Positions 8,671 through 17,613 of a stretch of 64,000 nucleotides of DNA are shown piece after piece. The notes under the pieces were generated by a model. It did not search any database. It was not told where the DNA came from and saw only the letters and a list, made by a program, of their open reading frames with translations. The DNA comes from Vibrio barjaei (GTDB lineage: Bacteria > Pseudomonadota > Gammaproteobacteria > Enterobacterales > Vibrionaceae), in assembly GCF_001639065.2 (NCBI RefSeq), contig NZ_LQXO02000053.1, positions 248,001-312,000 of the forward strand, written 5' to 3'. Both the position numbers and the translations under genes were made by a program. Position 1 is the stretch's first letter, and each line of letters starts with the position of its first letter.

Positions 8671-10416
8671 ATGAAGATCAAGCACCAACTTCTACTTTTA
8701 GGGTCAATATCCGTTTTGGCTATCGCCTCAATGTTAATGTCTAGTAGCTACTTTGCGAAGACTACAGAGAACCTTACCAATGCTCTCACTAAACTGAGTC
8801 AACTTGAAGTCACTTTATTGAATCTGCGTAGAAATGAAAAAGACTTTTTATTACGTAAAGACGAAAAATACCTAGTAAAGTTCAGAGCTAACGCTGAACA
8901 GTTCCGTAACCAACAGAATGAACTTCAGCTAACCCTTGCCAACGCTGGAGTCTCTCTTCCAAATCAACTATCAGCGGAACTTACCGCTTACGAACAAGCC
9001 TTCACAAAACTGGTAAATGGTTATGTTGTACTTGGTCTAAACCTTTCACAGGGTTTGTCTAAGCAATTTCTTGAAGTATTCCATCAAGAGCTTGATCGAT
9101 ACATCACTCGTGAATTATTGCAGTACCACGATGATGTTATGTTTGGCAATGTAGTGACCGTGAAATCAACCAACAACCCATCACTTAATACTGTTGGTCA
9201 AAATGTCCTTAAGCAACGTGAAGTCATTGGCTTTGCCTACGACCAAGGTTTGCTTGGTCTAACTCGCAGCAATTCTCATAAGATTGAAACAGATTTTGAA
9301 GATTTTAATGCTCAATTAAACCGTGTACTTGATGACAAGATCCAAACCATCATGACCGCAAAATGGACCATTTCTGTTCTATTACTTGTTGTCATTGCCG
9401 CTCTCATCACTTACATCGTTAGGGCAATCAACCTTAATGTAAACCGTTTGCAGTCTACTATCTCGGATATCGCCGAACACAATGACCTAACTAAAAGAGT
9501 GTCAGTTAAGGGTAACGATGAGATAGCTTCGATTGGTAAAGCCGTCAATTCATTACTGGATAACTTTGCTTCATTAGTTGGTAACACACAAAAGCAATCG
9601 TCAGAGCTTAGAAGCAGCAGCACCAATATGGAAGATGAATTGGAGAATGTGATTCATCAATTCCATAGTCAAAGTGACCACACTAACTCAATGGCAACGG
9701 CTGTTCAGCAAATGGTAACCACCATTGACGAAATTGCACAAACTACTCACAGCGCCGCTGATGTGGTCAACAAAGCAGCGGACAACTCTCAGAACAGCCG
9801 CGCATTTGTTGAAAACACTGTCGGCAATATCGAGTCCCTTTCTTCCGTGCTAGCGGAAAGTAACAATGAAATTCGTTCTTTGAATGAGCATGTTGGCAAA
9901 ATTGGCGGAGCGGTTCACATTATCCAAGACATCGCAGAGCAAACCAATTTGCTGGCACTAAATGCCGCTATTGAAGCTGCTCGCGCTGGCGAACAAGGGC
10001 GCGGATTTGCAGTAGTTGCAGACGAAGTTCGTGCCTTGGCTAGCCGAACACATCAATCCACGGAAGAGATCACCAACCTCGTCAGTGCAATTCAGGCTCA
10101 AATGACAACGGTGGTCACCGACATAGAGCAATGCAACGCTCAAGGAGCAGAAACATTGTCTGCCTCTGCGAAGCTTGATAGTGCACTACAGCAAATCTCT
10201 GAGGACATGGCTGAAATTCAGACCAACTCCGATCAAATAGCTGCTGCGATTGAAGAGCAAGGCATAGTAATGGGTCAGGTAGGCGAATCTATTACAGAAC
10301 TCAATGAGATTTCTAATGACAACATGTCAAACGCACGTAACTGCTTAGATGAAGTGAAAAACGTGTCTAGCCAAACCACAAAAATGGACAGTGCCATTTC
10401 AATCTTTAAGATTTAG
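8671..10416 (+). CDS. Methyl-accepting chemotaxis protein
   Basis: 581-residue transmembrane chemoreceptor from the ATG at 8671, which has AAAAGG six bases upstream; the frame is open for another 39 codons but without support. Layout: TM1 at about residues 5-25, a periplasmic helical sensor region rich in Leu and Gln (about 30-235; LNLRRNEKDFLLRKDEKYL is reminiscent of helical-bundle sensors), TM2 near 240-262, HAMP, then the cytoplasmic coiled-coil signalling domain with the tip IAEQTNLLALNAAIEAARAG that contacts CheA/CheW. No C-terminal CheR pentapeptide is present. The ligand is unknown. Monocistronic with its own terminator. Confidence 0.92.
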   Translation: MKIKHQLLLLGSISVLAIASMLMSSSYFAKTTENLTNALTKLSQLEVTLLNLRRNEKDFLLRKDEKYLVKFRANAEQFRNQQNELQLTLANAGVSLPNQLSAELTAYEQAFTKLVNGYVVLGLNLSQGLSKQFLEVFHQELDRYITRELLQYHDDVMFGNVVTVKSTNNPSLNTVGQNVLKQREVIGFAYDQGLLGLTRSNSHKIETDFEDFNAQLNRVLDDKIQTIMTAKWTISVLLLVVIAALITYIVRAINLNVNRLQSTISDIAEHNDLTKRVSVKGNDEIASIGKAVNSLLDNFASLVGNTQKQSSELRSSSTNMEDELENVIHQFHSQSDHTNSMATAVQQMVTTIDEIAQTTHSAADVVNKAADNSQNSRAFVENTVGNIESLSSVLAESNNEIRSLNEHVGKIGGAVHIIQDIAEQTNLLALNAAIEAARAGEQGRGFAVVADEVRALASRTHQSTEEITNLVSAIQAQMTTVVTDIEQCNAQGAETLSASAKLDSALQQISEDMAEIQTNSDQIAAAIEEQGIVMGQVGESITELNEISNDNMSNARNCLDEVKNVSSQTTKMDSAISIFKI

Positions 10417-10433
10417 GAAACGGTAACTAAGAT

Positions 10434-10461
10434 AAAGGCCACATTAAAATGTGGCCTTTTT
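10434..10461. terminator. Terminator between the chemoreceptor gene and helD
   Basis: AAAGGCCACATT, two bases, AATGTGGCCTTT followed by T residues: a 12-bp stem lying between convergent genes. Confidence 0.9.
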
Positions 10462-10469
10462 GTATTCAA

Positions 10470-12539
10470 TTACTTTTTAACAAGCACTTGTTCGTGCTCC
10501 ATCAGTTCGCGTACAAATATCGATGGTGAGGATTGATACGTCACCCACACTTTTGTTTTTGCTCTTGTTAATGCAACATAGAACAAGCGACGTTCTTCTG
10601 CGTGTTCATAGGTATCAGTGCCTATGGTCAAGGCATTATTTAGGTGAACGAACTTCCTTTTCGCTGGGAACTGTCCCTCGTCAGCACCCACTACAATAAC
10701 GTAATCCGCCTCTTTGCCTTTACTAGAGTGACAGGTCATAAACTCCAACGACAAGTTTGCAAACTGCTTACACCAATCACCAAACAATTCCGGTTTATGA
10801 TAGTGGTTACGTCCTAACAGCAACACTGATTTACCTTGTTTGGACTTGCTATTCAGTTCCTCAAGAATTTTCTCTACACGGCTGCCCTGCTCCACAATCA
10901 CTGCTTTTTGCTTAGCGGATTTGTGGCTCTTAATATCTTTAGTCAGTTGTGTCGGATTGGCTTGAATGAAGTCAGACGCAACTTCCAACAACTTGTCATT
11001 AAAACGATATGTCGTATCTAACAAGTGGATAGAGGCGTTAGGGAATCGTTGCTCAAAGCCTGTCGTCAAATCAACATCAGAGCCTGTAAACTGATAGATG
11101 GACTGCCAGTCATCGCCTACAGCATAAAGTGTTGCATTGGTACCATCTTGAAGCTTTTGCTCACAAAGGGCTTGAACCAACTCTAAACGATCAGGGGAAA
11201 TATCCTGATACTCGTCGACCATGACAAACTTCCAGTTCGATTTAAAGCGCGAAGCAGAAACATGCTTGGTCGCTTTAGTAATCATCGAGGTAAAATCAAT
11301 TTGCTCATTCTCTTTGAGCATCTTTTGCCAGGCCTGATAACAAGGCCAACATAGCGCCAATTCGCTATTAAGCCGCGCATACTCTTCTTCGTCGATGACT
11401 TTCTGTTGAATCGCTTTCTTCGATAATCCAGCAGAGATCAATTGGTCTAGTTGCTGTTCTAGCCAGGCGATGAGCTTGGGGTTTTCACTTTGACTGCCAA
11501 GTTCCTCATCTCCTTTTAAGTAGGCAATAGGCCATTTAGATAAGTGCTTTTGCCAACGTTTGAAGTTAGTTGGTGTCATCCAATGCTTTTTCAGCCAGTC
11601 AATGCACCAAGCGTTTTTTTGTGTTTGCTCAGTCGCTAATGGCGTTAATTGAGGTGGTTGATTCTCAGTCTCTTTGAGTATCTTCAGTCCTAATTGATGG
11701 AAGGTCAGCACCGAAATAGCATCGGCCGTTTGACCCAGTTTTTTCTCAAGGCGTTGCTTCATTTCATTAGCAGCGTCTCGACCAAACGCCACCAACAGTA
11801 TCTGTTCAGCCTGCGCGAGATGACTTTGCAGCAAATACGACACACGCGCCATCAGCACACTCGTTTTACCTGAACCTGCTCCGGCAAGGATCAGGTTTTG
11901 ATCGTTGTTATGCAGAACCGCCATTTGTTGTGAGTAATTAAGTGGAGATGACTCAGATTGCGAGAATAATACCTGCCAATTCTCACGCTCATTTTCCAAC
12001 CATGTTTGGTTTCGTTCTGCTAGCACTGTCGCTGTATCATCCAACCATGGGATAAGGTTGTTGATTCGCTTTGGCATTGTGCGCATCGCTTCAGACAATG
12101 ACATGTTGATTTCAAGGAACTCCGCGTTCACTTCATCCGCCCATGACACCATTTGCGATTGAGGCAAAAATTGCGGCAGAGAACGCAAGCGTCGTAACTC
12201 ATCTTCCCATTTCGGTAGATAGGTATTCAGCAAACCGCATTGTTTATGATGCCATTGCTGATAACAACTCACAGCATGTTTGGCAAAGTCCTGCGCTTCT
12301 CTCCAAGGTACCCCCTGAACAACCCAACACACTTGTTTGCCATTCTCTTCGTGTGCAAACACCGACACTGATGACCAAACTAACCCTCGCTTAACACTCA
12401 ATTTTCCCGACCATTCACTAAACGGAATTCGAACTTCGGCGCGCACCGAGTGCAGCACAAGGCTATCGCCATTAAGTTCAAGAGAGCGAAATTCGTGTTG
12501 AGTAAATAACTCAGCGGTTGGGGAGGCAGTTAGCAGCAT
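10470..12539 (-). CDS. helD: DNA helicase IV (UvrD/Rep superfamily I)
   Basis: 689 residues, close to the 684 of E. coli HelD. Walker A is AGAGSGKTS (residues 219-227), Walker B is VDEYQDIS, motif III is VGDDWQSIYQFTGSD and motif VI is FYVALTRAKTKVWV. Together these give a 3'-to-5' ATP-dependent DNA translocase/helicase. The 200-residue N-terminal region before the motor is the HelD-specific part. Role in the family: accessory helicase in recombination and replication. Convergent with the chemoreceptor gene; the ATG at 12539 has only a weak ribosome binding site. Confidence 0.93.
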   Translation of the reverse strand: MLLTASPTAELFTQHEFRSLELNGDSLVLHSVRAEVRIPFSEWSGKLSVKRGLVWSSVSVFAHEENGKQVCWVVQGVPWREAQDFAKHAVSCYQQWHHKQCGLLNTYLPKWEDELRRLRSLPQFLPQSQMVSWADEVNAEFLEINMSLSEAMRTMPKRINNLIPWLDDTATVLAERNQTWLENERENWQVLFSQSESSPLNYSQQMAVLHNNDQNLILAGAGSGKTSVLMARVSYLLQSHLAQAEQILLVAFGRDAANEMKQRLEKKLGQTADAISVLTFHQLGLKILKETENQPPQLTPLATEQTQKNAWCIDWLKKHWMTPTNFKRWQKHLSKWPIAYLKGDEELGSQSENPKLIAWLEQQLDQLISAGLSKKAIQQKVIDEEEYARLNSELALCWPCYQAWQKMLKENEQIDFTSMITKATKHVSASRFKSNWKFVMVDEYQDISPDRLELVQALCEQKLQDGTNATLYAVGDDWQSIYQFTGSDVDLTTGFEQRFPNASIHLLDTTYRFNDKLLEVASDFIQANPTQLTKDIKSHKSAKQKAVIVEQGSRVEKILEELNSKSKQGKSVLLLGRNHYHKPELFGDWCKQFANLSLEFMTCHSSKGKEADYVIVVGADEGQFPAKRKFVHLNNALTIGTDTYEHAEERRLFYVALTRAKTKVWVTYQSSPSIFVRELMEHEQVLVKK

Positions 12540-12702
12540 GTTGTTCTAAGGGTTCTAATCAGCAAATCTCTCACTAGTCTACTGTATCAGCCAACGATTT
12601 CCAGATAACTTTATGTAAAATCTGCGAAAAGGAATCTAAACTCGAATTACGATTTCCTATCGTCCTCTAACATACAGAGCTCTTCTTATTACGAACACCC
12701 AC

Positions 12703-12733
12703 AAAAAAAGCGCCCAAAACTTAGGGCGCTTTC
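12703..12733 (-). terminator. Terminator after the minus-strand sulfatase
   Basis: On the minus strand, GGAAAGCGCCC, an eight-base loop and GGGCGCTTT running into a T tract. Confidence 0.88.
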
Positions 12734-12747
12734 CAGATACAGATTAG

Positions 12748-14295
12748 CTACTTATTCGTCGGGGTCTGAAGTTTGTCCATCACCTCGTCCAAGTTAAAGC
12801 TTGCCGCTTTTTGCCTTGGTGGGAATTCTTTAAAGGTCTCTAAGAACTTCCCTACATATACTTGAGCTGGAACTAACAAATATACACGATCCAACATCCA
12901 GTCATAGTATGTATTGGAGGTAACATCAGCGACCTCATAGGGGTCCATTCTCAAGTTGAAGATTTTTGGCACGCGAAGTGTCACGAAAGGTTCTGCCCAT
13001 ATTTGCAACGTCCCCTCTACCCTCTGCTCCATAAATACCACTTTCCAGTTGTTATAACGTAGAGCGGTTAAATCACCGTCATCTGAGAAGTAGAAAATCT
13101 CCGCACGCGGTGACTCTTCACTTTCACCCGTTAAGTAAGGAAGGAAGTTGTAACCATCAAGGTGAAGTTTAAATGTCTTGTCGCCTGCTTTGTGCCCTTT
13201 CAGAAGTTTCTCTTTTACATCCGGTTCACCAGCCGCTGCTAATAACGTAGGTAACCAATCCATGTGATGCATAATATTGTTGGATACCGAGCCCGCTTCA
13301 ATTTTACCCGGCCATTTCACCATTGCAGGGACACGATACGCTCCTTCCCAGTTAGTGTTTTTCTCACCTCGGAAAGGAGTAAGACCCGCATCTGGCCACG
13401 TGTTCATGTGCGGACCATTATCCGTTGAGTAAAAGACAATTGTGTTGTCTTCGATTCCCAATTCATCGACCTTTTTAAGTAGTTCGCCGACTTGGTTATC
13501 GTGCTCAATCATCCCATCAGCATAAAAACTAATGCCTGATTTACCGAGGTTCTCATCTTTAACGTGAGTACGGAAGTGCATACGTGTCGCGTTCCACCAT
13601 ACGAAGAAAGGTTTCTTAGCCGCTACCGCGCGATCCATAAAATCTAGAGCCGCAGAAAGAGTCTCTTCATCCACGGTTTCCATACGTTTGCGAGTTAAAG
13701 GCCCAGTATCTTCAATTTTGCCGTCTGCATAGGATTTGATAACCCCTCGAGGTCCAAATTGTTTACGGAATTCGGGATCTTTCGGATAATCGATATTCTC
13801 GGGTTCTTCTTCAGCATTCAAGTGGTAAAGGTTACCAAAGAATTCGTCAAAGCCGTGATTAGTGGGCAAAAACTCATCTTTGTCGCCAAGGTGGTTTTTA
13901 CCAAATTGCCCTGTCATATAACCATGAGGCTTAAGTAGCTCCGCAATAGTCGCATCTTCCGCTTGCAACCCAAGGTCAGCCCCCGGTAGACCCACTTTAC
14001 TTAAGCCTGTACGCAATACACTTTGACCGGTGATGAATGTAGAACGGCCAGCAGTACACGATTGCTCGCCATAGTAGTCAGTGAACATCATGCCCTCTTT
14101 AGCGATAGAGTCGATATTAGGCGTCTTATATCCCATAAGACCAAATGTATATGCACTGACGTTGGACTGACCAATATCATCTCCCCATATCACCAAGATG
14201 TTGGGCTTATCTTCTGCGTATGCACTGGCTGATATACCAAATAACGCGGTAGCCAAAACTGCTAAGCTCCGCTTAAACCTTCTATGTGTTGTCAT
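12748..14295 (-). CDS. Secreted sulfatase (arylsulfatase family)
   Basis: 515 residues. The signal peptide is about residues 1-27 (cleavage after SASAYA), so the enzyme is periplasmic or secreted. The alkaline-phosphatase-fold sulfatase domain starts with the metal-binding VIWGDDIG. Its nucleophile, Cys80 in CTAGRSTFITGQ, must be converted to formylglycine. The motif is CxAxR rather than CxPxR, a form accepted by radical-SAM maturases (anSME); no maturase gene lies in the window. STDNGPHMNTW holds a further metal-binding site. The Met at 14295 is chosen because AGAGG lies just upstream and the signal peptide begins there; an ATG 23 codons earlier would put 23 residues before it. It is a paralogue of, and divergent from, the next sulfatase. 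Confidence 0.92.
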   Translation of the reverse strand: MTTHRRFKRSLAVLATALFGISASAYAEDKPNILVIWGDDIGQSNVSAYTFGLMGYKTPNIDSIAKEGMMFTDYYGEQSCTAGRSTFITGQSVLRTGLSKVGLPGADLGLQAEDATIAELLKPHGYMTGQFGKNHLGDKDEFLPTNHGFDEFFGNLYHLNAEEEPENIDYPKDPEFRKQFGPRGVIKSYADGKIEDTGPLTRKRMETVDEETLSAALDFMDRAVAAKKPFFVWWNATRMHFRTHVKDENLGKSGISFYADGMIEHDNQVGELLKKVDELGIEDNTIVFYSTDNGPHMNTWPDAGLTPFRGEKNTNWEGAYRVPAMVKWPGKIEAGSVSNNIMHHMDWLPTLLAAAGEPDVKEKLLKGHKAGDKTFKLHLDGYNFLPYLTGESEESPRAEIFYFSDDGDLTALRYNNWKVVFMEQRVEGTLQIWAEPFVTLRVPKIFNLRMDPYEVADVTSNTYYDWMLDRVYLLVPAQVYVGKFLETFKEFPPRQKAASFNLDEVMDKLQTPTNK

Positions 14296-14629
14296 GTAAA
14301 CCTCTACGTTAGTTGGTCGCTTCCTGCCCATTAACGTATAGTCGCAAACACACATAACCGCCAAAAATCTAAGACAATTCCTACTATTAATAGATTAATA
14401 AACATTAATTGGATTTTTTGATTCATCTCACATAGCAATTAACTAGCAAGTAAGGGGATCGTAAAAACTCAACCTTATGATTTAGATAAGAATATTTACC
14501 AAATATAACTTTTTTTTATAGTCTGTATAAGACGACACCATCGCAGCGCTCAAATAGAGTGCAAAGCAAATAAGCACCGACACAGGTGTTTACTGCAAAA
14601 TCAATGAGTAAAAGACGATGGAGTCTATA
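14296..14629. promoter_or_regulatory. Divergent promoter region between two sulfatases
   Basis: 334 bases without a gene and AT-rich. A CRP-like half-match (TTTGA-N6-TCACA, 14417-14432) lies near the middle and AT-rich blocks lie on both sides. I see no clear palindrome for a dedicated regulator and no sigma-54 element. Confidence 0.45.
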
Positions 14630-16195
14630 ATGGCAAACCACTTAAGTAAGATTGCAATGGGCGTTGGGCTTATTGCTACATCTTCAGTTGCAGTTGCGGC
14701 AGATAAACCGAATATCCTTGCGATTTTCGGTGACGATGTTGGTTATTGGAACATCAGCGCATACAACCAAGGTATGATGGGGTACGAAACTCCAAATATC
14801 GACCGTATTGCTAACGAAGGTGCACTTTTCACTGACCATTACGGTCAGCAATCTTGTACAGCAGGTCGCGCTGCCTTCATTACTGGTCAAGAACCTTTCC
14901 GTACTGGTCTACTAACGATCGGTATGCCAGGTTCAACACACGGTATCCCTGACTGGGCTCCAACCACTGCAGATCTACTCAAAGAGCAAGGTTACATGAC
15001 GGCTCAGTTTGGTAAAAACCATTTAGGTGACCAAGACCAACACTTGCCGACTAACCATGGTTTCGATGAGTTCTTTGGTAACCTTTACCACCTTAACGCT
15101 GAAGAAGAGCCAGAGACCTATTACTATCCTAAAGATCCAGAGTTCCGCAAGAACTATGGCCCTCGTGGTGTAATCAAGTCGTTTGCTGATGGCAAAATTG
15201 AGGATACTGGTCCTATGACGCGTAAGCGTATGGAGCATGCTGATGAAGAGTTCCTAGAAACGTCTCTGGCATTTATGGAAAAGGCAGTGAAAGCTGATAA
15301 ACCATTCTTCATCTGGCACAACACAACACGCATGCACGTTTGGACTCGTCTACAAGAGAAGTATCAAGGTAAATCTGGTATCTCTATCTATGCGGATGGC
15401 ATGCTAGAGCACGATGACCAAGTTGGTATCCTACTAGACAAACTGGATGAACTAAACATCGCTGACAACACGATTGTTATCTACTCTACTGATAACGGTG
15501 CTGAAACAGTAAGCTGGCCTGATGGCGGTGCGACGCCATTCCACGGTGAAAAAGGCACCACTTGGGAAGGCGGTATGCGCGTTCCTCAACTTGTTCGCTG
15601 GCCTGGCGTAATTGAACCAGGTACTAAGATCAACGAAATGATGGCTCACCAAGACTGGCTACCAACACTTCTTGCTGCAGCAGGTGTTCCTGATGTGAAA
15701 GAAAAGCTAGCTAAAGGCTACAAAGCAAACGGCAAAGACTGGCGCGTACATATTGATGGCTACAACTTCAAGCCATTCTTTGAAGGTAAAACTGACAAAG
15801 CACCTCGTGAGTCTCTACTTTACTTCACAGCAAACGGCGAATTGAACGCGGTTCGTTGGAATGATTGGAAACTGCACTTCGCAACGTTAGAAGGTAACAT
15901 CACTGACGCGGTACGTTTCTCTCCTAACTGGCCGAAGATCATTCACCTACGTGCTGACCCATTTGAGAAAGCACCACACGAATCTGGCATGTACCTACGT
16001 TGGATGGCAGACAACATGTGGCTATTCGTACCAATTCAAGACGTACTTGGCGAATTCTTCCAAACTCTGCCTGATTACCCAATGCAGCAAGGTCAGATGA
16101 TGAACCCAGCAGCAATTGACTATCAGTCTCTAGGTCTTCAGGGCAAGATGAAGCAACTTGATCAGCTTCAAAAACAAGTACAACAAATGAAGTAA
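14630..16195 (+). CDS. Secreted sulfatase, paralogue of its divergent neighbour
   Basis: 521 residues with a signal peptide (MANHLSKIAMGVGLIATSS, cleavage after VAVAA). Nucleophile Cys76 lies in CTAGRAAFITGQ, again CxAxR, needing formylglycine maturation. Metal-site motifs are IFGDDVGYW and STDNGAETVSW. It shares long stretches with the minus-strand sulfatase (for example GFDEFFGNLYHLNAEEEPE in both), so the pair arose by duplication. The substrate is unknown; sulfated algal polysaccharide or choline/aryl sulfate are possibilities. The ATG at 14630 follows GGAG at proper spacing; the ATG four codons earlier overlaps that site. The C-terminal tail is Gln-rich. Confidence 0.92.
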   Translation: MANHLSKIAMGVGLIATSSVAVAADKPNILAIFGDDVGYWNISAYNQGMMGYETPNIDRIANEGALFTDHYGQQSCTAGRAAFITGQEPFRTGLLTIGMPGSTHGIPDWAPTTADLLKEQGYMTAQFGKNHLGDQDQHLPTNHGFDEFFGNLYHLNAEEEPETYYYPKDPEFRKNYGPRGVIKSFADGKIEDTGPMTRKRMEHADEEFLETSLAFMEKAVKADKPFFIWHNTTRMHVWTRLQEKYQGKSGISIYADGMLEHDDQVGILLDKLDELNIADNTIVIYSTDNGAETVSWPDGGATPFHGEKGTTWEGGMRVPQLVRWPGVIEPGTKINEMMAHQDWLPTLLAAAGVPDVKEKLAKGYKANGKDWRVHIDGYNFKPFFEGKTDKAPRESLLYFTANGELNAVRWNDWKLHFATLEGNITDAVRFSPNWPKIIHLRADPFEKAPHESGMYLRWMADNMWLFVPIQDVLGEFFQTLPDYPMQQGQMMNPAAIDYQSLGLQGKMKQLDQLQKQVQQMK

Positions 16196-16215
16196 TCTCC
16201 ACAGATTCTCTTCAC

Positions 16216-16247
16216 AAAAAAGACCAGCTTATGCTGGTCTTTTTATT
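16216..16247. terminator. Terminator after the plus-strand sulfatase
   Basis: AAAAAGACCAGC and GCTGGTCTTTTT with a short loop; A and T tracts on both sides let it serve ssnA from the other direction too. Confidence 0.9.
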
Positions 16248-16269
16248 ATTGGTCAATCAAGCGAAAGGG

Positions 16270-17598
16270 TTAATCAAGATTGTCCATGTCTTTCCATAAA
16301 CGAGCAGCGACTTCCCGCGCCTCTTTGTAAATAGGCTCAACATCGAATGGGAACTCACGGTTTAGGTAAGAGAACTTACCTTCCACCATCACACTGTTTA
16401 CGTTACTCGCGTTAAGTGCGAATGCAAAGTGACCCGGTAAGTTGTCAGCAACCAAAGGTGTTGGTGAGGTGTAATCGAGAATCGTTAGATCCGCTTTATA
16501 TCCCGCTTCCAAACGACCAAACTTAGCACCAAAGTTACGACCAAGAATCTCATTACCGTTCCATAGATGACGCATAAAGCTATCAGGCCACATTTGACCA
16601 CCAGCATCACGATGCTTGAAGAACGCAAATTTAAGCTCTTCGAACATATCTGCACCAATGCCATCGGTACCAATCGCGACGTTTTTGAACTGACGTAACT
16701 GGTGGTTATAACCTACGTTGTTGTTCATGTTCGAACGCGCATTATGAACCAAGAAGCCATCGTGTTTGTTCAAGATATTAATGTCCTTCTCGGACAAGAA
16801 TAAACCATGAGCAAGCAGTGTTTTGTTATCGATTAAGCCAAAGCTATCGAGACGCTCAACAATATCTTGGTCGTAATGATGATGACTATGAGTCACATCG
16901 TAACGGTCTTCTGCAACGTGAATATGTAAGCCACGCCCAGTCGCTTTCACTGCTTCCGACAGCATTGCCATACCTTCATTCGACACGGTAAACGGAGCAT
17001 GAGCGCCGATATGAGCTTCAACCAGATAAGGCTCAACACCTCGCTCTTTTTCTGCATCTACAAGTTGTGCGAAGCGAATATTCTCTTCTACGCCTGCCGC
17101 CATTTCTTCAACGCCGCCGTTACGGTCAGTCGTCTCAAAACACGTCATACCACGAAGGCCCGCTTTTAAGAAGCCTTTACGTAACGTCGCCAGTGAACCT
17201 TCAATGTAGCTTGGTGAGGCGTGATGGTCGATCACCGATGTACAGCCATGACGAATGGCTTCTAATGAACAAATCAAGCCGCTGTAGTACAAGGCTTCTT
17301 CATCCAATGCGCGGTCCATTCGCCACCATAGGTTCTTCAGGATGGAGATAAAATCTGGACTTGGCTTGATGTCCGCCATGATGCCGCGAGCCAATCCTGA
17401 ATAGAAATGGTTGTGCGAACAAACAATGCCCGGCATTACTAGCTTACCAGTAAAGTCCTTCACTTCAGCATTTGGATACTTGGCACTGAGCGACTCACCG
17501 ACTTCTATGATAAGGTCGTTTTCGATCGCAATATCAATCCCTTCCTTAATAAAGGCCGGTTCCATCTGTACCGCTGTTGCGTTCTTAATTATCAACAT
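16270..17598 (-). CDS. ssnA: SsnA amidohydrolase-superfamily protein
   Basis: 442 residues, exactly the length of E. coli SsnA, with near-continuous likeness to it (MPGIVCSHNHFYSGLARGIM; SVIDHHASPSYI; GTDGIGADMFEELKFAFFKH). Metal-binding residues of the amidohydrolase fold are present: HNH near residue 61, HIHVAED and the GTD aspartate. The family includes guanine deaminase and chlorohydrolases; SsnA itself is tied genetically to YgfK and purine breakdown, but its reaction is not settled as far as I know. It follows ygfK by 15 bases in the same operon, with AGGAG before its start. Confidence 0.93.
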   Translation of the reverse strand: MLIIKNATAVQMEPAFIKEGIDIAIENDLIIEVGESLSAKYPNAEVKDFTGKLVMPGIVCSHNHFYSGLARGIMADIKPSPDFISILKNLWWRMDRALDEEALYYSGLICSLEAIRHGCTSVIDHHASPSYIEGSLATLRKGFLKAGLRGMTCFETTDRNGGVEEMAAGVEENIRFAQLVDAEKERGVEPYLVEAHIGAHAPFTVSNEGMAMLSEAVKATGRGLHIHVAEDRYDVTHSHHHYDQDIVERLDSFGLIDNKTLLAHGLFLSEKDINILNKHDGFLVHNARSNMNNNVGYNHQLRQFKNVAIGTDGIGADMFEELKFAFFKHRDAGGQMWPDSFMRHLWNGNEILGRNFGAKFGRLEAGYKADLTILDYTSPTPLVADNLPGHFAFALNASNVNSVMVEGKFSYLNREFPFDVEPIYKEAREVAARLWKDMDNLD

Positions 17599-17613
17599 AA
17601 TTCTATTCTCCTT

